Of a stretch of 64,000 nucleotides of DNA, positions 24,779 to 37,504 are shown piece after piece. Origin of the DNA: Oxyruncus cristatus (taxonomy: Eukaryota; Chordata; Aves; Passeriformes; Cotingidae); assembly GCA_013399855.1 (NCBI GenBank), contig VXAY01006688.1, forward strand, positions 1,368,615 through 1,432,614, written 5' to 3'. The number at the start of each line of letters is the position of its first letter. The first letter of the stretch is position 1. The notes beneath the pieces were generated by a model. That model made no database searches and was not told where the DNA came from. It worked only from the letters and a program-made list of their open reading frames with translations. The position numbers and the translations under genes were made by a program.

Positions 24779-25664
24779 TTTGTCAGTGATCTGGAAGAGA
24801 GGGCAGATGATATCTGATCAGCTTTATGGATGAGCTGATTGGGGGAACAGCTATGTTTTAAGGCAGTCTTGCTACTCAGAGGGACTTAGCCTAGAAATGT
24901 GGGCTGACAAGAACTTCCTGAAACTACAAGAAAAAAATGCCAACTCCTGATGCTGGAAAGAATGAGCCCCTGCAACAGCAGAGGTCAGGCACTGCCTACC
25001 TGGGAGCATCTCTGCAGGAAAGGCCTTGCAGTTCCTGCTAGTGGTAAAGCTGAGCATAGAGCCACAGGGACACTGGTAGGAGAGGGGCCACCAGCACTTT
25101 GGGCTGTAGGAACAGGGTCAAAGCCAGGACATTCAGGGAAGGGTTTGTTTATTTTTTACTCGGCATTTGTTAGACCATGTGTGGAATAGTGCATCCTGTT
25201 TTGCCCCTCTAGAGAAGAAAGACATCAGTAAACTGGAGTGATTTAACGGGGGACACCAATGTGGTGGAGGGTGGAGTACTTGACCTTTGAAAAGAGGCTG
25301 GAGAGCTGGTCTTATTCTGGAGTAGACACAGCTTTAGGGAGACCTATCAGCAGTCCCCAGTACCTACTGAGGAGACGGTGCTTTGCTTTTTGGGTGCTGT
25401 TCTCTTCTCCCTGGTATTCAGTGACAAGATGTGTGGGAATGGTTCAAAGCTGTGCCAGAAGGGGTTTAAACTGAACATTAGGAAGTGTTTCTTTGCCAAG
25501 AGGGTGGTCAAACTCTGGAACAGGCTTCCTAGAGAAGTGGTTGATCTCCCATGACTGTCAGTTTTAGGAGGCATTGGAGAACACCCTTAATGTGCTTTAG
25601 CTTTCGGTCAGCCCTGGATTGGTCAGGCAGTTGGACTAGATGACTGTTATAGGTTTGGTTCAGT
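24779..25664 (+). mobile_element. CR1 LINE, 3' half (right of LTR insertion)
   Basis: It continues the CR1 interrupted at 23696: GTCAGTGATCTGGAAG matches the family's ...IFINDLDE stretch just downstream of the PQGSVLG motif. ATGTGGGCTGACAAGAACTT, CCATGTGTGGAATAGTGC and GGGTGGTCAAACTCTGGAAC follow in the normal ORF2 order. The 3' end reads TTGGTCAGGCAGTTGGACTAG, then a tail that turns into the pentamer array. Several stops and indels break the frame. Together the two parts make about 1.1 kb of one 5'-truncated CR1. Confidence 0.88.
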
Positions 25665-25981
25665 TCTATCCTCTCCTATCCTAGCCCATCCTATCCTATC
25701 CTATGCTATCCTATGCAATGCTATGCTATGCTATGGTATGCTATGCTATGCTATCCTAATCCTATCCTGTCCTATCCTGTCCTATCCTGTCCTATCCTAT
25801 CCTGTCCTATCCTATCCTATCCTATCCTATCCTATCCTATCCTATCCTATCCTAATCCTATCCTATTCCTATCCTATCTTAATCCTATCCTAATCCTATC
25901 CTAATCCTATCCTATCCTAATCCTATCCTATCCTATCCTATCCTATCCTATCCTATCCTATCCTATGCTATCCTATCCTAC
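25665..25981. repeat. (CCTAT)n microsatellite grown from a CR1 tail
   Basis: About 315 bp of the pentamer CCTAT and variants. There are distinct zones: plain CCTAT, then CTATG (about 25709-25755), then a 10-mer TCCTGTCCTA zone (about 25765-25810), plain CCTAT, then units with an extra A (CCTAATCCTAT, about 25850-25925), and plain again. It directly follows the CR1 3' end (CAGTTCTATCCTCTCC), so the CR1 tail very likely seeded it. The open frame across it is a by-product of the repeat. Confidence 0.95.
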
Positions 25982-28900
25982 TTTTGCAGTGGTGGGAGGG
26001 TGACAGAGAATGGGGAGGTACTGACAGAAGGAAAAGTTTTTTTCCCATGGTAACAGTCTAAAAATTGTAGAATGTTCTTGGAGGTTTTCAAGACCCAGAA
26101 GGATAAATTCCCGAGTGGCCTGATCTGAATTCAGTGTACACCTTACTTTTAGACTAGTCTAGACCCCCCTTGGAATTATTCTGAGGCACTTTGATGTTGG
26201 CTGCCAATCTTGCTTATGGAATTATTGTAGTTCTGGTGTTACTGTTTAAACAAAAATTGTGTAACTGTGAGGAGGTTCAAAGATCCAAAAGTGGGGATTA
26301 AAGAAACTCCCAGAAAAACATCCCTCAATATGAGGTGTGACTAATGGCTCATCAGTTACCTTACAGATGTAAGCATGAGCAAACTTCATGCTTTCACACT
26401 AAAAGAAGATTATTTGTGCCTATTTAACTATTTGTGAATGAGAATAGCAATTTATATATACCCTTAAAATCAAAAGAGAAAAGTGTGCATCTGATTATAT
26501 AAATCTTACATGTGAATTGAGGATGCACAGAGATAGTACTGCTTAAAGAGAAAGACCACCAGAAATCAGCAAATAAACCTGTCATCTAATCAATCTGGTC
26601 AGATTTGCAGTTTTCTGAGTGTTGCTAAGAAAGATTGCATGCTTGGGTACAGCATGTCGAACTAATGGGTGGCTGCAGAAAGTATCTGAGCAGCCTGTGA
26701 TTAGTTATCAGAGGCAGTGTATCAAGGCTGGCACCATAGTGCTTAGCTACCATCCATTACTAGAAATCTGCACAGAAAGCACTTGGATATGCAAAGATTT
26801 GCTCTAGTTGAGCTCTGACTGCAGGTTTTGAAGCAAAGCAGTGCTGTGACTCCTGGCATACAAAAATTCAGGTTAGTCTGTCACAGTAAACCCACTGGCC
26901 ATGCTGGCAGGGCCAGTGTAGGGAGGGGAGGGCATGGCTGATGTGTGTGTGAAGAGGCTATGGGCCCAGTGTTTTGGAAAAACTTGTGCTGGTCAAGAGG
27001 AAATCTGGCCACTACAACACGTTGACTTCCTAACTGTGAGCTGTTCAGTCCTTTTCACTGAGGTAGGGGGTAAAAGCAAGGCTACTGTCATTTACTATTT
27101 CTTGAGAGACATCTTAATTTCTTAAAGTCACCATTAAGCAATTAAGTCCCCTTATCCAGTACATAAAAGGACCTATAATTTTTAAAAACTGTGTTGATGA
27201 TAGGATAGCACAGATATAACTCATTTTTACTGTGTAAGCAGCACTTTACAGCTACAATCTATCAAATTCTTATAAACGTTCGTAAGTGCACTTCACATTG
27301 CAAATCTGTTGTGTTGGGTTTATTTTTAATCCATGAGCCTCTTCTGGACAAATATTCAGAGAAGTTTCCATGGTTATGGCTATAACCTGTAAACTAAACA
27401 GTGTCAGGCTGTGGGCACGTGCAAAGAGTGTGTTTACGTTGAGCTGCTAGCCCAGTCCTAGCCGAGCTTTGACTTGCTTCAAATAGTGCTTTCAAAGACA
27501 ATGCTCGGGTAAGAGTTGGGAGACAGCACAAGCCACGGACAGTTCCCTGTGAACAGCCTGAATACAGTCACTCTCTTTTTGAAGATGAGAGTTTAGCCAA
27601 AATGATAAAGTTGTGCTATGCCAGTCAGCCTCCAGGCTGGAGAATGGTCCCCGGCTGCTTTCATTTACTAGAATAGACATAGCCCTGATTGTGTTCACAA
27701 ATATGTCCTTAGCAATTTGGGACCCTGGTGACAGTCTTGTCTGCCACTTGGCCACCTCTGGCTGTTGGTACATAAAGTTGTGGTCCTGTGAAGGGCAGAC
27801 GCTATGTGCATATTCTCTGCTTTGTGTAACTTGGTGCTATTACAGTGCAAGAGGATATCCTGAGCTGCCACCTGTGCAAATAAAAACTTGTTCCAATTAA
27901 CACATATCGAATGAACACAGCACCAGATAATTACAGGAAGATATCTTTGGAAGGATAAAAAAGTATTTTCCTTTGGAAAATCAATGTCCTCTCACCCTAC
28001 CTCTTTAATGAGTGTTCATACCTGTCATTGCAGCCTTCCTGTTGAGACCACATGTCCTCCTCCCCAGGCCATTAGCTGTCTCTTTTCATTTGTGTTGCCA
28101 CGCCATAAAAAAAGAAAACAAACGCTGTGGGATCACAAATGTGGCCATAATTCTCTATCAAGCAATTTAAAGCAGAAGCTAATAACAAGGAAAATGACTA
28201 ATACTTGAATAGGTTGCTGCATATACAAACAGTGCAATAATTGTCTCTCAGTCTGAACAAAAAGATAATAAAAATGTTTTACAGGGTTCCTTAATTGTAC
28301 AAAAAAAAAAATTAAAATCAAGACTTTATTGCAGAAAAAGGAATCATTAATCTGTCTGAGGGCCATTTTGTGGAGAATGCTTCCTGGGGAGGTGTGGTGA
28401 TAATTACTTATCTTTAATAGATTTCTGGGTTGTGGAACCAGAATGTAGTGGTGGAGGAGGTATAGGCGTTATTTATGAGCCCCTAAGCCACCATGCTCCA
28501 TTATATCCCACATCTAATGTGACTTGCAGGTCTGCATTTTTAGCGCGTTTCTTTAGGTCCCCTTCAGCATCCAGCTGTTGCAGGTAGTTGAAGGAAAGGT
28601 GCTGGCTGAGTGATTTCATGATGTCATGTGAATTTTCTGTTGTCTTCTGAGAAGTATCGTGTTGGCAGCTCAGAGTGCAGAAAAGACTGATAAAATATGG
28701 TGGTGGACACAGCTTTATGGGGGTCAGGCATGCAACAGAGAAAGAGAGTTACAACGGAAGCAGGGGCAAGGGGGAGCTTGTGACCAGAGTGGCAGCAAAA
28801 GTGGACAGGCAGGAGGTTGGCTAAAACAAAGTCTAACCTGGAGAGTCAAGGGAAAGCTGGTTTAAGAAGAGTAGCTGAGGAGACAGAGCTGTCCTCCTGT

Positions 28901-31900
28901 TTGAAGTTAATGGCAAAATTATCAGGAAGGAATATATTATATATTAGAGTTTTATTCTTGCTAAAGGGCCAACCTAACTACTGAACAATATATTTTAGGT
29001 TTTTTTAAACTTAATTTGATAGAAGCCACCTAATGACATTGGTTTTTAGCAGGACGACAAAACACGTTTCCTGCTAACTATTGTGTGATCTAGACCTGAC
29101 AATTTTCTTTTTCCCCCAGGGCTCCCATATGACCTTTAAAGAACTTTTCTATGTTTGGTGTATATCAGAATTTTGTTTAAATACAGATGTTCAACCTCCT
29201 TTCAATGGTTTGTGTTTTGCTTGCAATTATTCTGCATTTTTTCAGGGCACATTTATTGTAGATGTACTCATATAAACTCCAAGTTCAGCTGACAGCCCCT
29301 AGAAAGGAATGAATGATGCTAGGAACTTCTCTTCAGTTATTGACACTTAACTCTGTCTCAGTGGAATTAAGTTCAGTATCTCAATGACAAATAAAACTGT
29401 ATAGATTATTTCTCAAATCTGAAAAAAGCCTGGTTTAATGAAAATGAAATAATTCTCTAGCAATTCCATTCTAGCAAGACATGGAATATTACACTCACGT
29501 ATTAATTTTTTTTTTTTTCCCACTTTCAGAGTGATTGTGTTCACATTTTGGGACACAAGCAGAGTTTGGGGGGAAGTTACCATAAAATAAAGGAGCTCGG
29601 AAATTACCCTGCTGAGTCACCTCTTGTATAGGTTTTGGGGTTTGACATTCTTAAATTTTCTCCACACTTTCCTAATGCATCCTTTTATATTGTTCATTAT
29701 ATGCTATGTAAGTATTGTGCATGAAATAAAATAGTGAAATTATGTTACTAATTAATTATTATAATTCAGAATCTCTGTCTTCATATTGCATACTCCAACT
29801 TACTCCCTCACCTCTGTCAGGGAGAAACAAATTACCTTAGTATGAATAACAGGAACAATTCAACCTCAGAAGGAGAAATGCACACATGACACAGTAGAGA
29901 TGAACAGAAGAGAAATGAATGGTTGTAAAAATTAAAACATAAATTAATGGAAGCAAAATACTTTGGTAGCATCTTTGATGCATGAAATAAGACACCAGGA
30001 ACATCAAGAAACATTTGTGAAAAGCCTTCTGTCACTATGAGCAGGTAGTACAGTTATGTATATGGTAACTAGAAAGTGGATGGAAAAATAACTTTTATTT
30101 ATTTAAGATATCATGTAACTGTGAGGCAAAGCCGGCTATAGAAGCACTGCAGCACATATGCCCACAACTCAACTTGAATCCTCCCATAAACATGCTGTGA
30201 TGGAAAGGCAAGCTTCTATATTTGAATTACTGGAGTTCAAAAGAGGGTTTTGCTTAGATTTTTTTTTTTTCTGTAGCTATTAAATATAGTCATCTGTAAT
30301 TGTTAGAAGAAGTAATTAATGACAATTTAAACATAATTTATCACTCAGTCTAGAGCAGTAAAAATCCCTAATCAGAAAGCCCAGATTGGAGGCTAGCACC
30401 TTTCAGATTGATCTGTATAAGGGGGTTTGATGTAAGAATATACATTAATTCCAACGATGTGATTATTACAGGTTTTTGGCTTAATAAGATAGTGGTGGTA
30501 ACTGGAGTACTTAAAGGATAAGACTAAAACATGGCAACTACTTTGTTCTGTATAATGACTGTTTTTCTTTGCCAAGTCATACATGTATGAGCTGTATGCT
30601 AGTGGGTACCAGCTGAATGTGCAGAAACCCACATTTCCCCGTGATTGAACAGCTGGCACAAGTAGCTTCCTGGGTTCTACTACTTCACTATTTAGAAGTA
30701 ATTATGTCCTAATAATAAGAAGCCCTTATCTTAGGCTACAGGTAAATGAAGATTGCCTTTTCATTGTAAAATAGGTTTACAAACCATGATTTGTTTTACT
30801 ACCTTCTAATACTTTTCCTTACCTCCTTCACATCTTCAGTGGGTCTCTGTGTGATGGAGAACAAGTCAAGGCTGAATATGAGTTGTGCTGATGTGGGCAG
30901 AAAGAGCTAGTGGTGGAGGGGAGCACACTACAGAGGTGACATGACTCTCAGGATGGGGATAAGGAGCAGAAGGGAGCAGGACTCTACTGGAGTAAAAATA
31001 TAGCAAGTTGTATTTTTATATCTAGCAACTATCTGCAACTCACTATGGGAAGCACTAGGGAAGGTTTAACTCCTGTGACCTTGATGATCTGGGATAACAC
31101 CAAGCACATACATAGAGGATGTCTTCTAATATCCAGAAAATACTTCTCAGGGGACACTGATTGAGATAGCTTCCAACTGCCCAACTGCCAACATTTTGCA
31201 GGTAAGAGGCCTTGGCATGAAAGATAGAAGAGGTGTGAGACCTCTTGCAGAGGAAAAAAATGAATCCCTGGGCCTCATGCTGTCGAGCTAAAGGAGAAAT
31301 GACATGTGATTTCACATAACTATACGAATTCCTAAGTTAGAATCCTCCAGTAGACATCATGACTTTGTTTCTTTTCACATTGGTTGTCTATATCTTTCCC
31401 AGGTGCATGGTGAAGGTCAGCAGGTCAGTCTTTGCTCACTCGCACCTGTCCAAGCATCTCTGAATTTTTCCCGCTCAGTTTAATAAGACCAAGCCTCTGG
31501 CACAGACAATATAATAGATTATGAGCCAACTGTATGATCAAGTATATTCAGAAACTCCTTAAACTCATGAGGTGCCACTTTGGCTCCTAGCTGCTGTGAC
31601 ATGATTACTGCATTACAAGTCTTTAATAATGTAGTGACAGTGAGATCAATGGTACCTGTAGTATATAAACTTTACCACTGGAAATCTACAGAAGTTGAAC
31701 ATCTACCTGCTCTCCAAGCAGATGATCCGCACATGTATTTTTATTATTTTCTACTTACTGTATAATTTAATTTTTAATATAAATTTCATTAGAGTTATAA
31801 AAGTTACAATCCTTTCCTCTTCTGTGCAAATCAGTGCAATAGTAATTTATTCCACTGGTCTGACATTGCTGATGGCAGAAGTTGAGGGTGCTCTGTTTTG

Positions 31901-34900
31901 CCCAGATAAGGGTTTATTCAAGACCCTGTAAAGTCAATGCTGCTTCCCTAACTCCTGCTGAAAGCAAGGAGCTTGTTTGTACTCATTCCATGACAGAGGA
32001 ATCAGCTGGTTTTCATGTGGGTGTTGGTAGACGTCTGGTAGCACCCATCATGCCAGCAAGATTTGACTGGTCCTTATAACCTCCTGCTTCTACCTTGCTG
32101 CAAAGTGAACTTGCGCTGATTCAGCTGATTACTTACTTGTGTTTATATTACACTGATCTTTCTCTCCTTTAACTAAGTTAAAAACTGTTTCAGGCAAGGA
32201 TTTGACTTCCCTATGTTGTTTTATGTCTGGCCTAGTCTGACCCTGTTCAAAAATGAGACCTTCTGTCCTTTAACAACTACTGCTAATGGTATTGCTGCAA
32301 AAAAAATCAATGGCATCATTAGAAAATAAAACTCCTGTGTGCTTTAGTGCAGCTGCTACCCAGCTGATACATAGCTATGTTAGGACATGGTAATATTATA
32401 CTTACATGTCCTTGTTAGTGCTGGTAGAATGATAATATGGACCTTGATTCTCAACTGCTTTTTTAATTTCCCTGGTGAAGTGAGTTGCTCTTGTTCAGAA
32501 AGCAGAATAGGTTATCAGAGTTATCTATGAATGTATGAAGTTGAACTACCTTCTCTGCCTTACTGGATTTGAAATTCTGCAGTATAACAGCTACATCAAG
32601 TAACACCACTGTTGCCTAAATAGACATTGTAGGCAACAGGCGGAAGCAGAAGCACATAGTGAATGTGCTCATTCAGTTGGTCTTTTTACGCCATTATGAC
32701 TTCAGATTTTAGAAAGAAGAAGTTGCATACTCTTACCTTTTGACTTCAGGGTTTGGATGCCCACCTTTTTTCACTTACCTGATGGGCAGAATTGTATCTC
32801 ATGATAGCCTCGTTCTTTCTTCTGTCCCAAGGTAGGTCATAGTCATCTCATGTATCTGCCTTTCCATCTTATCCAGTCACAGGTGTTTTCTATCCTACTG
32901 ATTTACAGGCCTTTAAACAAGCAAAAAACCAAAGAGAAAGTGGTAAAAAGTTCTGTAAGAGAAGGACATGTCACAATTTTTAGCTCGTTGCTTAGTCTTA
33001 ATATTTTTAAAGTTAGGGGTTTTTTTATTTTGTAAGTTTGGTTAGCTGAAATCAAAGAGGGTGAATTTCAAATGGAATGTGAGTCCAGGCTTCCCTAAAA
33101 AACTGTAGTTCCTAAAATCTAAGAGGATAAAACAACTGTAAAGGCTTTGCCCACATGTAGTACCAATACCATCAGTGCTGAGTTAAGATCACTTTCTATC
33201 AAAATAGATAAATGATTTTTTTTTCAATGGCTAATGTTATCGTAAGGTTCTAATCTCTTTCCACTAATGCCTTTCTTATGGTTGTTCATCAGACAGAACA
33301 GGTTTTGATCTGCCAATGTTGACTTTACTTTCATCTTTCTACGTCCAGCAAGACCTACGTTTGGGTTGGGAGGTGTTAAAAATCAGCCCTCCAAGTGCAG
33401 GTTCAGATGTTTCCCTTTCTGCCCCCCTGCAGAAAAGCAGAGGTAGAGTCTTAGCCTATAGTTCCTGAATAGGCTCCTGGCTCAAGCAACTTCTTCATAG
33501 CTGAGCACAGAGACACGGAGCTCTTTATCCACTGAATAACCCTACCACAGTCACAGTGTAAGCCCTTGTACGGTTTGCTTTGATGGGGACGGGGTTTGCT
33601 GTGAGCCCATCTAGTGACCAAGAACATTAATGGCGCAGCTGGTAAAATGTGAAATGATTTGTAAGTGCAAGATATGAGAAAATATTGCTAGAGAACCATG
33701 AAGTCTATTCCATCTATGACTGTGGTAAAAATATCTGAATGTGTGTGTGTGTGAACACATAGATATAGTCATGTAGCCCTGTGGTCTGAAGACTGTTGTG
33801 GAAAGGACTTCTATGACATTATTTGCTGAGAAACAGAAGGCTAAAGCCAAATGAACAACTCTCTTTCACTTGGGTGATGACCATGCACTGAGAATGTTTC
33901 ACTTGTTCCAGTAAAAATTCATTCAGTTGTGAGGAATGGGGTTGTGAAATTTGGCCTCTTAACAAGGATGAGGAAATGCAGTCAAAAAGTACTTTATAGG
34001 GCCAGAGAGAGGGGAGGTGGCTGGATTGAAGTGGACTTCTGTTGTCTAATTATTAACTTTCATAATTTAATTTTGTGTTCCATTTCCTCTTCATGAAACC
34101 ATTTTTGTTTCATACTTAGACCCAGACATGAAGTTGTTGCTGCACAATACCTGTTGGGGGAAATATTTGATATTCTATAATTTCTGGGTGGATGTTCAAG
34201 CTATAATATTTCTGTTAGCCTTCAAAGGAATTTATTAGTATTTGAAACAGGCTTTATTTCCTGTCAGCACAACTTTTTTGATAGGTTTTATGTCTATCTG
34301 TAAATGAACTGAGCCACGTAATAACACCCATGAATGTGTTTGTACTGACACAGCTAGGCAGGACATGGATGAGAATGGGGTGTTGCTTCTGCACAATGTA
34401 TTTATTACCTAATTTCTTAAAAGAGGGGGGAAGGTCTGTCTCAATGTCAAAGAACGACAGAAGGTAGGTAGACATGATGTGTAGAAGTATGAGGGGTTTG
34501 GGGTTCAATCAAAAACACAGAAAAGTCAGATATTTGGGAACTGGTCTACTTAGACTGACAACAAGCCATGGCATAGGGGAGGAGGGACAGGTTAATGGAG
34601 CTTGTGGTACTATATGCACTATCACCATTTCAAAATTGCAATTCTATGGTACTTTATCTTAGAAATTAGAAAATCAATATTTACTTAAATATATGGTGCA
34701 CTGCTAGCAAATAAAAGTAGAACAGCGTTTTTTCCCTTCTCGGTGGGAAGTGACTGGTAATTAGTCATTGAGATGGAATCAGGGATGGAAAATTTACAAC
34801 CACAGCTTCTTCAGGATGAGGCTTGTGGGTCTCCATAACCAAGTGACAGATAATAACCAAGATTCGTTTCTTTGTAGCTCATGAATCCAATTAGTAAAGA

Positions 34901-36124
34901 GTCTGTGGCACCATCAGCATTCTTCAGAGTACAGTCTAAGAAAAACTCTCTCCTGTGGGGAAGTACCCTTTCTAAATGAAGACCTAATAAAATATTCCAT
35001 GGTAAACACATTTTCTTGCTCAGAGAATTTCAGGATAGATTAATTTGTGCTTGTATGGACTTTTAGGGCTATATACTTTTAGTACTGAGTTCACAATGGT
35101 TATCATAATCTAATCATAAAAATTTAAATTAGACTTCCAACAGTGAACATTTTAATCCAAGATAGCCAGAAAATAGCTCCTCTGCAGCATTCTTAATTTA
35201 CTTAAAAAAAATTTCAGCATTATGTATGTGTTATGCAATCACTTTATTTTATATATTATTACTGCTTTCTTAATATAGTGATATTAAGTGTATTTTTGCA
35301 CATTCTTAGCTGTGCATAACAATCATGATAACCACTAAGAAATTATGTGATAGGACATTGCCTGTCAATGTACATTTCCCATTTGGAGCCAAGAGACATG
35401 GTAGCATAATGGATTTTTTTAGAGTTTAACGAATTCCTGTGAAGTTCAAGGTAAAACACAGAGGGAGTGGCACTCAGCAGGCTGGATCTTGCATGCAAGT
35501 GATTGGGCAAAGGAGAATTTTCTGTATACCTAAAGAGGCAGGTTCTCTCCTGATTCTTTCAAGTGCATATGGAGAGGATGATGTCTCGAAGTACCTTGCA
35601 CAGAACTGAGTTGAGTCGGACAAGGGGACAAGTGACAACCTCTACAGCTAAATGCTATAGGCCACATAATGCTAAATAATCTTCATGGATAGGCTACTCT
35701 GCAGAAGCCATTTATAAATCAAAGAAAATTAAAAGACACATCTAGAGAGGATGTATTAATGCAAATGCACTCAGAACTAAGGTCTTGTCTGACCATGGAT
35801 AAGCCTCAGTGGAGATGTTTTGTATGGATTAACCTCACAACTGTTTGCCATTAAAAGCAAAGGCAATGCAGGGTTATCATGGAATAAGGAGAATGTAAAA
35901 TATAGGACACTGCAGACAGAGCAGCTGGAGCTGTGAATTCTTCAGGAACTGCCAAAATGGACCTAGAAAGTGTCCCTGTGTGTGTCTCCAGCAGCAGTGT
36001 CAGGAGATGCTATCTTGCCTGCAGATTTCTGCGCAGTTCTTTCCTTATGCAGAGCTTGCATTTTTCCCCCCCAAATAGTTCTTGTTCATGTGCTCAGTCA
36101 TCTTTTTCCTTATTAAAGGCTCTG
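25982..36124. other. unannotated DNA, longest repeat-free stretch
   Basis: In about 10.1 kb I recognise no gene, CR1, LTR or SINE. Short simple runs occur, such as GTGTGTGTGTGTG near 33740. The longest frames are 84-95 codons, scattered on both strands, with no motif. The lack of recent insertions could reflect selective constraint or chance. Confidence 0.5.
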
Positions 36125-36430
36125 CCATGTTGCACAGTGTGGAGGTGGGTCACTGGCCGGTAGTCCTGTTCCCTCTGGAGCCGCTCTGCAGCCGGGAGGC
36201 ACCGTGGTAGCTGGTGCACAGCCAGTCCTCTGGCACAGGGATGTTTGCAGTGGCACATTACACATTTTGGCCCACACTTGTGCAGTTTCGTGTCTGAGCT
36301 CCTTCAAGACTCATGGATTAACACCATCTGGCCCCAATGATTTATGAAAACCTAATCTGCCTGCTTGCTTTAAGACTTCCATGTGTTTACTTCAAATTCA
36401 TCTCACTCTTTTGACCAATTTGCTGCAAAG
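36125..36430 (-). mobile_element. old CR1-clade LINE fragment, before the RT core
   Basis: The minus strand reads HKSLGPDGVNP, then a TGA stop, then VLKELRHETAQVWAKM, NVPLQTS. This is the pattern of CR1-clade ORF2 just before the RT core (family: HKSMGPDGIHPRVLKELAD...). The stop stands where the family has Arg (CGA to TGA, a CpG decay). Further in, PVTHLHTVQHG may be the remnant of YRPVSLTSV. No 3' end is joined to it. It is more diverged than the other copies here and may be a different CR1-clade lineage. Confidence 0.65.
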
Positions 36431-37011
36431 GTGTTGGATCTCAAAAGCTCCCCATCATCTTCAACAGTAAAAAACAGTGCAAGGAAATTAAAGAGCTTCC
36501 CCATTGTTCCATTATTGTCCCCACATGCTCCTTTTACACCTTTACCATCATCCAGCTGTAGCTGGTCTGATTCTGAATTTTAATGTATAAATAATCTTCT
36601 TGAACTGCTTTTTCTTTTTGAATTAAGACACATTTAACTCAATTTCTGATGCCCTACTTTAGATATTCTTCAGGCTCCTCATAGTCTTTCTGCTTTTCTT
36701 GGACTGTTCTCTGTCCCTCTTATGCCTTCTACCTCTTTTCTGGATGGACTCATTTTTGTATAGCTCAAACTCTTCAAGCTAAATATCCATGTGCTGGAGG
36801 GTATTATGACAAAAAAATCCTATGGACTTCCCTTAGATGCATTGACATTCTTGTCATAATATTTTTATACTTTTACACGTAACATTATTCATCCCACGCA
36901 GGTAGCTCTTCTGCTTTACCAACTACCACATTATTTCTGTAAGGTTGGTTATTGATAACACAGTATTCATCTTGTGTTTCTCCTCCATCATGTGTCTGAG
37001 ATGCCTGTTAT
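36431..37011. other. unannotated T/C-rich DNA
   Basis: No recognised feature. The plus strand is pyrimidine-rich at about 36650-36760. A flank of the old LINE could extend into this region but is not recognisable. Confidence 0.4.
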
Positions 37012-37102
37012 AGACTCATAGAATCATAGAGTGGATTGGAAGGGACCTTAAAGATAATTTAGTTCGAAAACCCCTGCCACAGGGCAGGGGTGCCACTCAT
37101 AG
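37012..37102 (-). mobile_element. CR1 LINE, short 3' fragment
   Basis: AGACTCATAGAATCATAGAG, then TGGATTGGAAGGGACCTTAA and CCCCTGCCACAGGGCAGGGG, is the reverse-oriented CR1 3' end. It is about 90 bp long and breaks off at the point where the family reads ACACCTCCCACTAGACC. Confidence 0.88.
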
Positions 37103-37504
37103 ATTCTCATTTGACCTGAGCATTTCAGTTCTTCCATCTTTTTGTTTTTATGTTTTTAGTATTAGTTTAGAAACATTTGCAAGTTCTGCCCTCGCTCTGT
37201 CACCTGAAACTGGCATGAACCAGTGGAATGGCACTGAAAGTGTACTAATTTATCTGCCTTATTTATTGTGGTTGTGCTTCAATTATTCTACTGTGTTTCT
37301 CAGAAGTGCACTGAGCATTAGCCCCAACCAGTCCATAGGTCATGTAAGTCTGAAAGAGGAGCTCTTAACGCTGTCAGCTTTCCTCTGCTCCGACTCCTTC
37401 CTAATGTAGTGAAATTTAATGCCAGCAGCCTGGCTCTATTATGATTAAAGTACATTTCATTCTTCTTGGACAGGTTTTCCTAGTTCTTAAAGCACATATC
37501 ATCT
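37103..37504. other. unannotated DNA between two CR1 copies
   Basis: About 400 bp without a recognised feature. One plus-strand frame of 64 codons (37215-37409) has no motif. Confidence 0.45.

Noticed and set aside
25713..25904. 63-codon frame of SYPIL-type repeats
   Set aside because: A translated pentamer microsatellite; all frames of CCTAT repeats lack stops.
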